Below are positions 7,876-19,178 of a stretch of 64,000 bases of DNA, in pieces. Each line of letters opens with the position of its first letter. The stretch's first letter is position 1. Source of the stretch: Ilumatobacter sp. (GTDB lineage: Bacteria; Actinomycetota; Acidimicrobiia; Acidimicrobiales; Ilumatobacteraceae). The stretch lies in contig NZ_JASJCS010000021.1 in NCBI RefSeq assembly GCF_030065885.1, positions 1-64,000 on the forward strand, read 5' to 3'. Made by a program: the position numbers and the translations under genes. Below the pieces are notes generated by a model. It was not told where the DNA came from. It did no database searches and saw only the letters and a program-made list of their open reading frames with translations.

Positions 7876-9120
7876 GTGACCGCGCACCCCGCGGCGGTCG
7901 CCGACGTCCTCGTCGTCGGTGGCGGGCCGGGTGGCGCCGCCACCGCGATCGGCCTCGCACGCGCCGGGCATCGCGTCGTCGTCATCGAGCGCGGTCTGAG
8001 CGGCGACATCAAGGCGTGCGGTGCGCTGCTCACGCCGCGAGCCGCGCACGCGCTACAGACGCTGCAGCTCGACGTGCGGTTCCATCGAATCGACCAGGTC
8101 CGCATCACCGGCTCGGGACGCTCGACCTCGGCACCCTGGCCGGCGCATCCCGAGCTCCCCCGCCACGGGTTCGTCGCAGACCGGGGTGCGCTCGACGAGC
8201 AGCTCGGGGCGGCGATGACGGCCTCCGGTGTCACCGTGCTCCGCCAGCACGATGCGACCGGACCCATCGTCGAGCGCGGGTTCGTGCGCGGCGCAGCTGT
8301 CCGGGCGCCCGACGGCACGCCGCTCGAGGTCCACGCGGACTACACCGTCGTGGCCGACGGCGCGAACAGCCGCTTCGGCCGGGCCCTCGGGACGTTCCGC
8401 GAACCGAGCTGGCCGTACGCCCTCGCCCACCGCGCCGTCTACGAGTCGGCGCTGCACGACGCCGCCGAGATCGAGCTCGTCGTCGATCTGCGCGACCGCG
8501 CAGGCACGCCGATCACCGGGTACGGATGGTTGTTCCCCGCCGGCGACGGCACCGTCGCGGTCGGCATCATGCTGATGTCGACCTCGCCGTCGTTCCGCGT
8601 CATCAACCCGGCGCACCTGCTCGAACGGTTCCTCGCCGAACACGCCGACCGGTGGCACCTCGCCCCCGGACCGTTGCTGCCGCCGGCCGGTGGCCGCATC
8701 CCGCTCGGCAACTCCGTCGGCCCCGCCGCGGGCCCGACGTATCTACTGGTCGGCGACGCGCTCGGCGCCGCCAATCCCCTGTCGGGCGCAGGGATCGAGG
8801 CGGCGCTCGAGACCGGGGTCATCGCCGCCGACGTGCTCGACGAGGCGCTGCAGACCGACTCGGTGACGTCGCTGCAGCGGTACCCGCAACTGCTCGCGGA
8901 TCGGTACGGCTCGTACTACCAGGTCGGCAGGCTCGTCGAGCGGTTGCTCGGCTCGCCGACCGTGTCGACGCGGGTCGCCCGGCTCGCCACGCGGCGTCGG
9001 ACGGCCGCCGAGACCTTCACCAGGATCGCGATGAACGAGTTCCGCCCGCATCGCCCCGGCGCCGCCGAAGCGATGTACCGCCTCGGCCGAGCGATGGCCA
9101 AGTTCGCGCCCGAGGCGTGA
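7876..9120 (+). CDS. FAD-dependent oxidoreductase of the geranylgeranyl reductase family
   Basis: A 414-residue flavoprotein with an N-terminal dinucleotide-binding motif VVGGGPGGAATAIGLARAG (about residues 13-31), an acidic end of strand 2 (VVVIERG), and the second FAD motif GDALGAANPLSGAGIEAAL near residue 295. This architecture is that of geranylgeranyl reductases, which saturate isoprenoid chains, including actinobacterial menaquinone reductases. Next to quinone-dependent respiratory genes, a menaquinone side-chain reductase is the most attractive role, but the substrate is an inference. The start is the GTG at 7876, 11 bases after the cytochrome c stop, so the two are probably co-transcribed. 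Confidence 0.85.
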   Translation: MTAHPAAVADVLVVGGGPGGAATAIGLARAGHRVVVIERGLSGDIKACGALLTPRAAHALQTLQLDVRFHRIDQVRITGSGRSTSAPWPAHPELPRHGFVADRGALDEQLGAAMTASGVTVLRQHDATGPIVERGFVRGAAVRAPDGTPLEVHADYTVVADGANSRFGRALGTFREPSWPYALAHRAVYESALHDAAEIELVVDLRDRAGTPITGYGWLFPAGDGTVAVGIMLMSTSPSFRVINPAHLLERFLAEHADRWHLAPGPLLPPAGGRIPLGNSVGPAAGPTYLLVGDALGAANPLSGAGIEAALETGVIAADVLDEALQTDSVTSLQRYPQLLADRYGSYYQVGRLVERLLGSPTVSTRVARLATRRRTAAETFTRIAMNEFRPHRPGAAEAMYRLGRAMAKFAPEA

Positions 9121-9130
9121 TCCTCCTCGT

Positions 9131-9216
9131 CACTCGCTCGCTGCGCATCCTCGTCGCTCGCTCGTGCGCCGGTGGGGTGGCGTGGAGAGAGCGAGCGCAG
9201 CGAGCGAGCGAGTGAG
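9131..9216. terminator. Inverted-repeat bidirectional terminator between convergent genes
   Basis: CACTCGCTCGCTGCGC (9131-9146) is the reverse complement of the GCGCAGCGAGCGAG...GTGAG run at 9195-9216, apart from one extra CGAG unit in the second arm. It lies in the 101-base gap between the convergent flavoprotein and trkH genes, where a shared terminator is expected. The CGAG repeats resemble the runs at 5380-5410 and 5900-5940. Confidence 0.6.
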
Positions 9217-9221
9217 CCCGA

Positions 9222-10733
9222 CTACACCACGAGCTTCTGGTACCTGCGCCTGAGGGTGATGAAGGACAACGCGAGGATCACGGGGTAGATCTCGAGACGG
9301 CCGAGCAGCATCTGGACCATCGTGACCCAGCGCGCCAGGCGCGGCAGCTCGAGGAAGTCGCTGCTCGGCCCGACGTCGCCGAGACCAGGGCCGACGTTGC
9401 CGAATGCCGTCGCGGCCGCCGAGAACGCGCTGATCACGTCGGTGCCGGTGAGCGCGATCGCGATCGCACCACCGCCGAACGTCGCGAGCGCGAGGACGAG
9501 GAAGCCCACGATCTTGTCGGCCGTCCGGTCGGGCATGATGCCGCCCACGCGCACCGGGCGCACGAGGCGCGGGTGGAGCTGCCGGAGCGCCTCGCGGTGG
9601 GCGTAGCTCCCGACCGCCAGCACCCGGATCAGCTTCACGCCGCCGGCGGTCGACCCGGCCATCGCCCCGATCGGCAACAGCAGGAGGACGATCGCCTGCG
9701 CCGCATCCGACCACGCCCCGTAGTCCTCGGTCGCGTAGCCGGTGGTCGAGACGACCGTGAGCGTCGTGAACAGGCTGGCCCGGATCCGATCGGCGACCGG
9801 CCCGGCGGCGTCGTTGACCGCGAACAGCACCGCTGTCACCGAGGCGACGAGCAGCACGTAGACGCGGAACTCCTTGGAGCGCAGCAGCGGCCCCGGGCTG
9901 CCGCGCAGCAGGCGGTAGATCAGGGTGAAGCTGGTGCCGGCGATGAACATGGCGACGATGCAGATCCACTCGATCGCGCCCGACTCGAAGTGGCCCAGCG
10001 ACGCGTTGTAGGGCGAGAACCCACCGGTCGATACGGTCGTGAAGCTGTGGGCGACCGCGTCGTAGACGCTCATCCCGGCGACGAGATAGGCGAGCGCGAG
10101 CAGGATCGTGAACCCGATGTACACGGCCCAAAGACGCCGAGCGGTCTGGCGCACCCGCGGCGTGAGGCGCTCGCCGGTCGGTCCGGGCGCCTCGGCCTCG
10201 AGCAGGCTCATGCCTCCCGAGCCGACGGTCGGGAGCACCGCGACCACGAGCACGATCACGCCCATCCCGCCCATCCACTGCGTGATCGAGCGCCAGAACA
10301 GCACGCCGGGGCCGGTGCCCTCGATCGGTCGCAGCACCGTGGAGCCCGTGGTCGTGAACCCGGCGATCGACTCGAACAGCGCATCGTCGGGGTCGGGGAT
10401 CCAACCGGTCACCCAGTACGGCAGCGCGCCGACGATCGCGAGGCTGACCCACGCCAGCGTGACGGTGGTGAACACGTCGAGGATCCGGATCTGCTGGGGC
10501 ATCGTCGTGAACCGCCACGTGACGAGGCCGACCGACCCGACGATGACCCCGATGATCAGCAACTCGGCGACGTCGGGCCCGCCCCGCATCGCGTCGACCA
10601 CACCCGAGCCGGCGATGCCGAACCCGGCGACCGCCAGCGTCAGCCCGATGATGTGGCCGACCAGCGTCTCGTAGGCGCGTCCCCACCGAACGTCGCGGCC
10701 GCCGAACAGCGACCCCATCATCCGGTCGTTCAC
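9222..10733 (-). CDS. trkH: Potassium uptake protein TrkH family
   Basis: A 503-residue polytopic membrane protein, the K+-translocating subunit of Trk/Ktr systems. It has the expected series of membrane helices and the repeated pore-loop glycine motifs, for example AGFTTTGSTVL near residue 105 and FTTVSTGGFSPYN near 230, with later equivalents (VSTTGYATED, TAFGNVGPGLGDVG). The start is the GTG at 10733; ATGs a few codons in are possible. trkA is 55 bases upstream on the same strand, forming a trkA-trkH operon. The gene ends at the inverted-repeat terminator. Confidence 0.92.
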   Translation of the reverse strand: MNDRMMGSLFGGRDVRWGRAYETLVGHIIGLTLAVAGFGIAGSGVVDAMRGGPDVAELLIIGVIVGSVGLVTWRFTTMPQQIRILDVFTTVTLAWVSLAIVGALPYWVTGWIPDPDDALFESIAGFTTTGSTVLRPIEGTGPGVLFWRSITQWMGGMGVIVLVVAVLPTVGSGGMSLLEAEAPGPTGERLTPRVRQTARRLWAVYIGFTILLALAYLVAGMSVYDAVAHSFTTVSTGGFSPYNASLGHFESGAIEWICIVAMFIAGTSFTLIYRLLRGSPGPLLRSKEFRVYVLLVASVTAVLFAVNDAAGPVADRIRASLFTTLTVVSTTGYATEDYGAWSDAAQAIVLLLLPIGAMAGSTAGGVKLIRVLAVGSYAHREALRQLHPRLVRPVRVGGIMPDRTADKIVGFLVLALATFGGGAIAIALTGTDVISAFSAAATAFGNVGPGLGDVGPSSDFLELPRLARWVTMVQMLLGRLEIYPVILALSFITLRRRYQKLVV

Positions 10734-10788
10734 GGTCGGCTCCTCGATCGACGGGGACGCCCGGCGACGGGCGCCGCGCCCGCCCGGT

Positions 10789-12129
10789 TCATGACGCGAA
10801 GACCCGACGCACGTCGGGGAGCGCCGCCGGCCGGGCGAAGAGCACGACGCTCTCGCCGGCGTGGAGCGTCGTGTTGCCGCGCACGATCTCGCTCGAACCG
10901 TCGTGGCGCACCACGGCGCCGAGCAGCACCGACCGGGGCAGGTGCAGGTCGCGCACGACCGCGCCGGCGCCCGGGCTGCCCTCCTGGATGACGAACTCGT
11001 CGACCTCGACGTCGCTCTCGAGGAACGTCGCGACCGACGAGGCGCCGCCGCGCATCTGCCGGAGCACCGAGTTCGCCGACGCGGTACGTGGACTGAGCGC
11101 GGCGTCGATGCCGAACTGTCGGATCAGCGGCAGGAGCGCCAACCGGTGCAGCACGGCGACGGTGAACGCGGAGCTCTCGGCGGCCGCGAACGCACAGGCG
11201 AGCACGTTGGCCGTGTCCTCGCCGGTGGCCGCGATGACGACGTCCATCGTCGCCACCGACTCCTCGCTCAACAGGTTGGTGTCGGTGATCTCGCCCTCGA
11301 CGACGGTGACCTTCTTGAGCCGCTCGGCGAGCGCCGTGGCACGCTCGCGGTCGCGTTCGACCAGCGTCACCTCGGCGCTGCGCACGAGGTGCTCGGCGAC
11401 GCGCCCGCCGACGGCGCCTCCGCCGAGGACCATCACGCGGCGCACCCGCTTGCCCGCCGAGTCGAGTGCTTCGAGCACCTCGCGCTGCGAACGCTCGTGG
11501 GTGAGCACGCGGACGTGATCGCCGGCGCGGACCTCGAGATCGCCGCGCGGGATGACCGTCTGACCGTCCCGCGTCACGGCACCGAACAGGAATCGCCAGT
11601 GGTCGACCGACGAGATGTCGGCGAGCGTCTGCTCGACCATCGGCGAGTCGGGGCCGATCGTGGCGCCCAGCACCACGAGGCCACCCGTCGCCATCGGATA
11701 CACCTCGTCGGCCCCCGAGACGCTGACGAGCCGGAGGATCTCCTCCGCGGTGTCGGCGTCGGGGTCGATGATGAGGTCGGCGTCGATGAGCTCGCGGAGA
11801 TGGGCGCCGTCGGGACCGCGCAGCTCGTCGGTCTGCAGGCGCACGACGGTCTGCTCGGCGCCGAGCTGCTTGGCGAGCGCCGACGCGATCATGTTCACCT
11901 CGTCGTCCTGGGTCACGCCGGCCACGAGATCGGCCCGCTCGACACGTGCGGCCCTCAGCACCGACGGGTGCGTGCCGCTGCCGACGACGGTCTGAACGTC
12001 GAGCTCGTCGCCGAGTGCCCGGGCGATCACCTCCTCCTGCTCGATCACGACGACGTCGTGGTGTTCGGCTCCGAGTCGCTGGGCGAGGTACCAACCGACC
12101 TCGCCGGCTCCGATGATGACGACGTGCAC
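10789..12129 (-). CDS. trkA: Trk potassium uptake regulatory subunit TrkA
   Basis: A 446-residue cytosolic regulator with two tandem RCK units. Each has a Rossmann NAD-binding domain: HVVIIGAGEVGWYLAQ at the N-terminus and VMVLGGGAVGGRVAEHL near residue 235, each followed by a TrkA-C domain. It gates the TrkH channel in response to nucleotide binding. The open frame extends upstream to 12351, but the GTG at 12129 puts the GxGxxG motif at the usual position and gives the usual family length of about 450. It lies directly upstream of trkH. Confidence 0.93.
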   Translation of the reverse strand: MHVVIIGAGEVGWYLAQRLGAEHHDVVVIEQEEVIARALGDELDVQTVVGSGTHPSVLRAARVERADLVAGVTQDDEVNMIASALAKQLGAEQTVVRLQTDELRGPDGAHLRELIDADLIIDPDADTAEEILRLVSVSGADEVYPMATGGLVVLGATIGPDSPMVEQTLADISSVDHWRFLFGAVTRDGQTVIPRGDLEVRAGDHVRVLTHERSQREVLEALDSAGKRVRRVMVLGGGAVGGRVAEHLVRSAEVTLVERDRERATALAERLKKVTVVEGEITDTNLLSEESVATMDVVIAATGEDTANVLACAFAAAESSAFTVAVLHRLALLPLIRQFGIDAALSPRTASANSVLRQMRGGASSVATFLESDVEVDEFVIQEGSPGAGAVVRDLHLPRSVLLGAVVRHDGSSEIVRGNTTLHAGESVVLFARPAALPDVRRVFAS

Positions 12130-12299
12130 GGTCGCACAGCTTGGCGCGTGCGGACCCGAATCACCACACACGGTGGCCCGATGCGACCCGTCGACTGACC
12201 GGAAGACAGCTCGTCGATGCGTACCGTTGGCAACTCCCACCGGCAGCGCCCCCGGCCCCACCCGAGCCCAGGGATCCGATCGACCGCGTGCTCCGAACG

Positions 12300-12372
12300 A
12301 GGTGGGCCGAGCCCGGAGGGTTCGCAGCCTCGGAGCGGAGAGGGCGAGCACGGGAGGCGCAGCCGGTCATCA
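12300..12372 (+). repeat. Dispersed structured repeat, copy A
   Basis: About 73 bases that match 18918-18995 closely. Both begin AGG(C/T)GGGCCGAGCCC and end GGCGAGCACGGGAGG with GCAGCC and CATCA. A hairpin CGAGCCC (12308-12314) / GGGTTCG (12318-12324) is kept by a G-T wobble relative to copy B. It lies in the 318-base gap 12130-12447 between trkA and the polyprenyl synthase gene, downstream of the latter. I see nothing else in this gap. Confidence 0.75.
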
Positions 12373-12447
12373 CACCGAGCCACACTGTGCCCAGCAGAGG
12401 CAGGGAGGCGACGGCTACCAGCCCGAGCCCGCGCGGAGCCCGATCGA

Positions 12448-13467
12448 CTAGCCCGAGACGGAGGGCAGCCCGGTCATCTCGGGCAGCACCGTCGCCAGCA
12501 GCGCGCCGGGTGCGGCACGCAGCGCATCGACGACCGGGCCGTCACCGAGCTGCTCGCACGCCGTGGTGGCCCTGCCGACGTAGTCGCGAGCGGTCTCCAT
12601 GGCACTCGGGATCCCGCCGTTGGAACGGACGATCGCGAGCGCCTTGTCGCGCTCGGCGGGCTCGAGCGGCGATCCGAGCAGGTCGCGCAGCTCGTCGGCG
12701 GTCGCGTCGCCGACGGCGAGCGTGCGCAGCACCGGCAGCGTGTAGACGCCCTCTTCGAGATCGTGGCCCGCGGGCTTGCCGAGTTGCTCGGCGGTCGCCG
12801 TGAGGTCGAGCACGTCGTCGACGATCTGGAAGACCATGCCGAACGCGTTGCCGTATTCGGTGAGCGCGTCGATCGTCGCCCGGTCGTGACCACCGACGAT
12901 GCCCCCGATCCGGGCCGCGGTGCCGTAGAGCGATGCGGTCTTGCCGTGGATCGAGGCGAGGTAGCTGACCTCGCTGCGCTCGACGTCGTAGGTGTGGCGC
13001 AGCTCTTCGATCTGACCCTCGCACAGCCAACCGATCGTGCGCGCGAGGAGTCCGGCGACCTCGGTGCCGAGCGACGCCGCGATCTCGGATGCCCGAGACA
13101 GCAGGAAGTCGCCGGCGAGGATCGCCTGGAGGTTGCCCCACCGGGCGTTCACGGTCTCGACGCCCCGGCGGGTCTCTGCTTCGTCCATGACGTCGTCGTG
13201 GTAGAGCGAGCCGGTCTGCACGAGCTCGCACGCCACGCCGCCCTGCACCAAGTCGTCGGTCACGGGTCCGCCGACGATCTGCCCGGCCACGATCGTCAGG
13301 ACCGGCCGGAGGCGCTTGCCACCCGCAACGATCAGGTGCGACGCGATCTCGGTGAGGTACGGGTCGGCGGTGACGACCGCCGCACGCATCGCCGCCTCGA
13401 TCCGCTCACGGTCCGCGTCCATGCCCGGGATCGCCAAGAGCGGGGACGTCACCGGAGCGTCGGACAC
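12448..13467 (-). CDS. Polyprenyl diphosphate synthase (trans-isoprenyl diphosphate synthase)
   Basis: The 339-residue enzyme condenses isopentenyl diphosphate units onto an allylic diphosphate to make long prenyl chains, for example the menaquinone side chain. The two aspartate-rich Mg2+ motifs are present: DDVMD with downstream ETRRG (first motif, about residues 91-101) and DDVLD (second, about 216-220). GGKRLRP near residue 49 is the diphosphate-binding region. The product chain length cannot be read from sequence alone. It is divergent from clpC and followed by dispersed repeat copy A. Confidence 0.93.
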   Translation of the reverse strand: MSDAPVTSPLLAIPGMDADRERIEAAMRAAVVTADPYLTEIASHLIVAGGKRLRPVLTIVAGQIVGGPVTDDLVQGGVACELVQTGSLYHDDVMDEAETRRGVETVNARWGNLQAILAGDFLLSRASEIAASLGTEVAGLLARTIGWLCEGQIEELRHTYDVERSEVSYLASIHGKTASLYGTAARIGGIVGGHDRATIDALTEYGNAFGMVFQIVDDVLDLTATAEQLGKPAGHDLEEGVYTLPVLRTLAVGDATADELRDLLGSPLEPAERDKALAIVRSNGGIPSAMETARDYVGRATTACEQLGDGPVVDALRAAPGALLATVLPEMTGLPSVSG

Positions 13468-13635
13468 GACCGGAAGGCTAGGCGAGGTTCCGTGAGAGGA
13501 GAAACACCGGCTCGAAGTCAGCCGGGGTCCGCCGGTCGTGTGCGGTCGTTTCAGTCACATGAAGCCGTCAGGGCAGGGCGCCCACACGCCGATAGAGTAG
13601 ACACACGTATTCGCCACTTCGACGGAAGGCGACAC

Positions 13636-16227
<2,592 letters not shown>

Positions 16228-16251
16228 CCGTGTCCGGCCGCCCGGTCGGTG

Positions 16252-17178
16252 CTACAGCAGCGCGATCACGAACACGGCGCCCGCCGCCAGCGTGACCGCG
16301 GCCGTGCCCAGTCGCAGCGCCAACGTCGGCACCGCGACGGCGACGCGCTCGAGCGCCTGGTACACGGCGAGCACAGCTGCGAGCGCGATCGTGACGTGGA
16401 AGAGCAGACCGAGTGCCACACCGGCGATGAACCCGGCCCGGTGGAAGCGGCCCCATGACAGGCCGAGCGCGAGCGGGATGGCGATCGCTCCTGCCGCGCC
16501 GGTGACGAGCTCGGCGCCGAAGCTGCGGTCGCCCATCCACGGCAACTCGTAGGTCAGCCACCACGCCCGGTCGAAGAGGTCGGCGGTCGCCACGTAGCCG
16601 AGCCAGGCGATCGAGGCCAGCGTCGCTGCCACGATGACCTGGTAGTACACGCGGACCGCGGCCCGTGACGACGTGCTGTCGCGCGCCCACATCGTGGCGA
16701 GGGTGACCGCGGTCCAGACGAGCCAGCGGCGGACCAACCCGGTGCCGGTGTCGGCCATGCCGTCGCGGAAGATGCGGTCGGCTTCGACCCGATCGATGGT
16801 GTGGCCCTCGGTGGAGATGTACGTCGGATCGTGCGGGTCACCGACGAGGCCGTCGTGGATCAGCGCAGCCGGCAGGTGCGCGCCGGTCTTGGGCACCAGC
16901 CACGTGAACAGCGCGGGGACCGACGTGAGGTCGGACGTGAACGAGGCGTACACCGGCGGCACGACGATCTCGCCGCAGTGGCGGTCGTCATAGGCGATCC
17001 GGCGGGTGAGCAGGAAGATCTCGTCGCCGTCGACGAGTCGCCGGTCGAGGCGGATCTGCAGCTCGGCCTCGCGGTTCGGCGGTTCACCGCCCTCGCCGTC
17101 GTCGTCGGCCGGTTCGCCGCCGTCGTAGAAGCGATGCCGCTGCGTCGGGACGATCTCGGGCAGCACGACAGTGATCAT
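16252..17178 (-). CDS. DUF1353-domain membrane protein
   Basis: A 308-residue protein. Residues about 40-155 match the DUF1353 pattern: an acidic strand region, the motif SFTSDLTSVPALFTWLVPK and HDGLVG, with conserved Asp, Ser and His residues. The domain is known from phage and bacterial proteins of uncertain role. The C-terminal half holds about four hydrophobic helices, which is a fusion beyond the basic domain. The ATG at 17178 (MITVVLPEIV) is chosen over a longer frame. It is convergent with clpC and divergent from the LppM-like gene. The function is unknown. Confidence 0.75.
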   Translation of the reverse strand: MITVVLPEIVPTQRHRFYDGGEPADDDGEGGEPPNREAELQIRLDRRLVDGDEIFLLTRRIAYDDRHCGEIVVPPVYASFTSDLTSVPALFTWLVPKTGAHLPAALIHDGLVGDPHDPTYISTEGHTIDRVEADRIFRDGMADTGTGLVRRWLVWTAVTLATMWARDSTSSRAAVRVYYQVIVAATLASIAWLGYVATADLFDRAWWLTYELPWMGDRSFGAELVTGAAGAIAIPLALGLSWGRFHRAGFIAGVALGLLFHVTIALAAVLAVYQALERVAVAVPTLALRLGTAAVTLAAGAVFVIALL

Positions 17179-17274
17179 CTCACTCCGGTGACCATCCGTG
17201 CACCGAATCCGGCGTGCGCCGATGCTCACGAGGTGCCAGCCGGGGCCTGCGCGGCCCTGCGATGATGGGGCGCC

Positions 17275-18078
17275 GTGACCCGCCGACTCGCCTTCCTCGT
17301 CGTGGCCGTCCTCGCACTGTCGGCGTGCCGCCTCGACGTCTCGGTGTCGGTGGAGATGGAACCCGACGGCACCGGCGTGGTCACGGTCGTCGCCGTGGCG
17401 GACGACGAGCTGCTCGGGCAGGTGCCCGACCTGATCGACGATCTGCGACTCGACGATGCGATCGCGAACGGGTGGGTCGTCGACGGGCCGACGCTGGTCG
17501 AGGGCGGCGGCGCGACCATCACGCTCACCCACGAGTTCCGCTCGGCGGTCGAGCTCGCCAACGTGCTCAACAGCATCGGGCCACCGCTCGAGGGGATGGA
17601 GGCGGCTCGCACCGCCGACGCCGAGGGTCAGGTCACCAACGCGATCAACGGTGATCTCGTGCTCACGAACGGGTTCGAGACGTTCGCCGACGCCGACCTG
17701 CTGGCGGCCGTCGGCGGCCTGCCGTTCGGGGCCGAGATCGCCGCATCGGGTCTGACGCCGTCGCAGGCGATCTCGTTCACGTTCCGCATCGCCCTGCCCG
17801 GCGAGATCGTGTCGTCCGAGACGGGCACCGAGGTCGACGACGGCGTGATCGAGTGGGTGGCGCCGCTCGACGGCACCAGCGTCAACCTGCGCACCGACAC
17901 GGTGCAGCGCCCGGCCGGCAGTGGCAACGCATGGGCGAGCCCGCTGGCGACGGTCGCCCTCGTGGCGCTGGTGGTCTGGCTCGTCGTCTCGGCGGCGTTC
18001 ATCGCGTTCGTGGCGATCGCCCGCCGCAACAAGCGGATGCGCCGGCGGCGTGCCCTCGCCCGGCTCGGCGATCGCTGA
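17275..18078 (+). CDS. LppM-like lipoprotein
   Basis: A 267-residue protein with a lipoprotein signal peptide (hydrophobic residues 6-16, lipobox LSAC at 15-18), a beta-rich outer domain and one C-terminal membrane helix (about 223-248), followed by a very basic tail. This is the plan of the actinobacterial LppM family, which is linked to cell envelope and mycobacterial phagosome biology. In a non-pathogen an envelope role is more likely. The start is the GTG at 17275. The next gene, 68 bases downstream, is on the same strand. Confidence 0.75.
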   Translation: MTRRLAFLVVAVLALSACRLDVSVSVEMEPDGTGVVTVVAVADDELLGQVPDLIDDLRLDDAIANGWVVDGPTLVEGGGATITLTHEFRSAVELANVLNSIGPPLEGMEAARTADAEGQVTNAINGDLVLTNGFETFADADLLAAVGGLPFGAEIAASGLTPSQAISFTFRIALPGEIVSSETGTEVDDGVIEWVAPLDGTSVNLRTDTVQRPAGSGNAWASPLATVALVALVVWLVVSAAFIAFVAIARRNKRMRRRRALARLGDR

Positions 18079-18146
18079 CGGCCCGCCGCCGGTCGACTCG
18101 GACGTACCCCTCGTCGCGTCGGGTGGCGGCGTGGAAGGCTGGACCG

Positions 18147-18842
18147 ATGAGCGCCCCCGACAGCAGCGTGGTCGATTTCCACTTCGACGTGATGTGCCCG
18201 TTCGCCTACCAGACGTCGAAATGGCTCCGCGACGTCCGTGAGCAGACCGGCCTGACGATCAACTGGCGGTTCTTCAGTCTCGAGGAGATCAACCGGCAAC
18301 CCGGCAAGAAGCATCCGTGGGAACGCGAGTGGTCGTACGGATGGTCGATGATGCGGATCGGTGCACGCCTGCGCGAGATCGGGATGGAGCACCTCGACGC
18401 GTGGTACGAGCGCGCCGGACGGGCCCTCCACGAGGACGGTCATCGCCCGCACGACCCCGACGTCGCCCGCCACCTGCTCGAGGAGCTCGGTCTCGACCCT
18501 GCGCTGGTCGACGAGGCGATCGGCGACCAGGCCACGCACGACGTCGTGCGGGCCGAGCACGACCGGGTCGTGGCGGCGGGCGGCTACGGCGTGCCGACCA
18601 TGTTCTTCGGCGACCACTGCCTGTTCGGCCCGGTGCTGATCGACCCGCCGACGGGGGACGCGGCGCTGCGGCTCTGGCACGCGGTGACGGCATGGCTCGA
18701 GTTCCCCCACCTGTTCGAGCTGCAGCAGCCGAAGACCGACGCCCACCAGCAGGCGATCACCGAGAGCTTCCGCCCGTACCTCGACGCCCGCGACTGGGTC
18801 AGCATCAACCGCGGCAAGGTCGTCGAGTTCCCCACGACCTGA
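18147..18842 (+). CDS. DsbA-family (FrnE/HCCA-like) thioredoxin-fold protein
   Basis: A 231-residue protein with a thioredoxin-like N-terminus, [17 protein letters not shown]. The site that is CxxC in DsbA reads CPFA, so only one cysteine remains. A helical insert follows, then [16 protein letters not shown], which contains the cis-proline of the fold. Loss of the second active-site cysteine argues against disulfide oxidation and for an isomerase or transferase-like role, as in FrnE/HCCA relatives. No signal peptide is seen. ATG at 18147. Confidence 0.8.
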   Translation: MSAPDSSVVDFHFDVMCPFAYQTSKWLRDVREQTGLTINWRFFSLEEINRQPGKKHPWEREWSYGWSMMRIGARLREIGMEHLDAWYERAGRALHEDGHRPHDPDVARHLLEELGLDPALVDEAIGDQATHDVVRAEHDRVVAAGGYGVPTMFFGDHCLFGPVLIDPPTGDAALRLWHAVTAWLEFPHLFELQQPKTDAHQQAITESFRPYLDARDWVSINRGKVVEFPTT

Positions 18843-18917
18843 CCGGGTGCAGTCGATCCCGGCCCGGCGACCCGGAGCGACAGGTTCGACCCACCGGCCG
18901 ACCGCGTCGCGCCACGG

Positions 18918-18995
18918 AGGCGGGCCGAGCCCGAAGGGCTCGCAGCGTCGCAGCGAGGCGCAGACGGCGAGCACGGGAGGTGCAGCCAGACATCA
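18918..18995 (+). repeat. Dispersed structured repeat, copy B
   Basis: This is the second copy of the element at 12300-12372, in the same orientation. It has a perfect hairpin CGAGCCC (18926-18932) / GGGCTCG (18936-18942) with loop GAA. It lies 3' of a plus-strand gene and 3' of the minus-strand sugar-binding gene group, in the 335-base gap 18843-19177. Confidence 0.75.
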
Positions 18996-19178
18996 TGCCT
19001 CAGCCATCCGCGCCCGCCGGGGCGGGGAGGCGAGAGCGCAGCCCAGCGAGCACCGAGCCCGGCACGTCTTCGAGCACAGCAGGCCGATGTTGAACAGGAA
19101 CGGGTTGGAGACCTTGCCGGCCTTGCGGTCCCACATCAGGACCGGAGCCATTGGCTCGGCCACCGTGCGCAGCCCCAT
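18993..19178 (-). CDS. Possible small protein coupled to the solute-binding protein gene
   Basis: A 61-codon frame starting with an ATG that overlaps the stop of the solute-binding protein gene (ATGA at 19176-19180), the coupling seen elsewhere in this operon. It includes MAPVLMWDRKAGKVSNPFLF, has four cysteines in its C-terminal half, and ends in an Arg/Pro-rich tail that runs into dispersed repeat B. I do not recognise it. It could be a real small protein or a chance frame. Confidence 0.35.
   Translation of the reverse strand: MGLRTVAEPMAPVLMWDRKAGKVSNPFLFNIGLLCSKTCRARCSLGCALASPPRRARMAEA

Noticed and set aside
12217-13635. N-terminal extension of the clpC frame to 12217
   Set aside because: The extension is Arg-rich and antisense to the polyprenyl diphosphate synthase gene. 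ClpC proteins start at MFERFTDRARR, which has a good ribosome site.
13468-13635. CtsR or HspR operator upstream of clpC
   Set aside because: I looked for a heptanucleotide repeat or inverted-repeat operator and saw none that is convincing.
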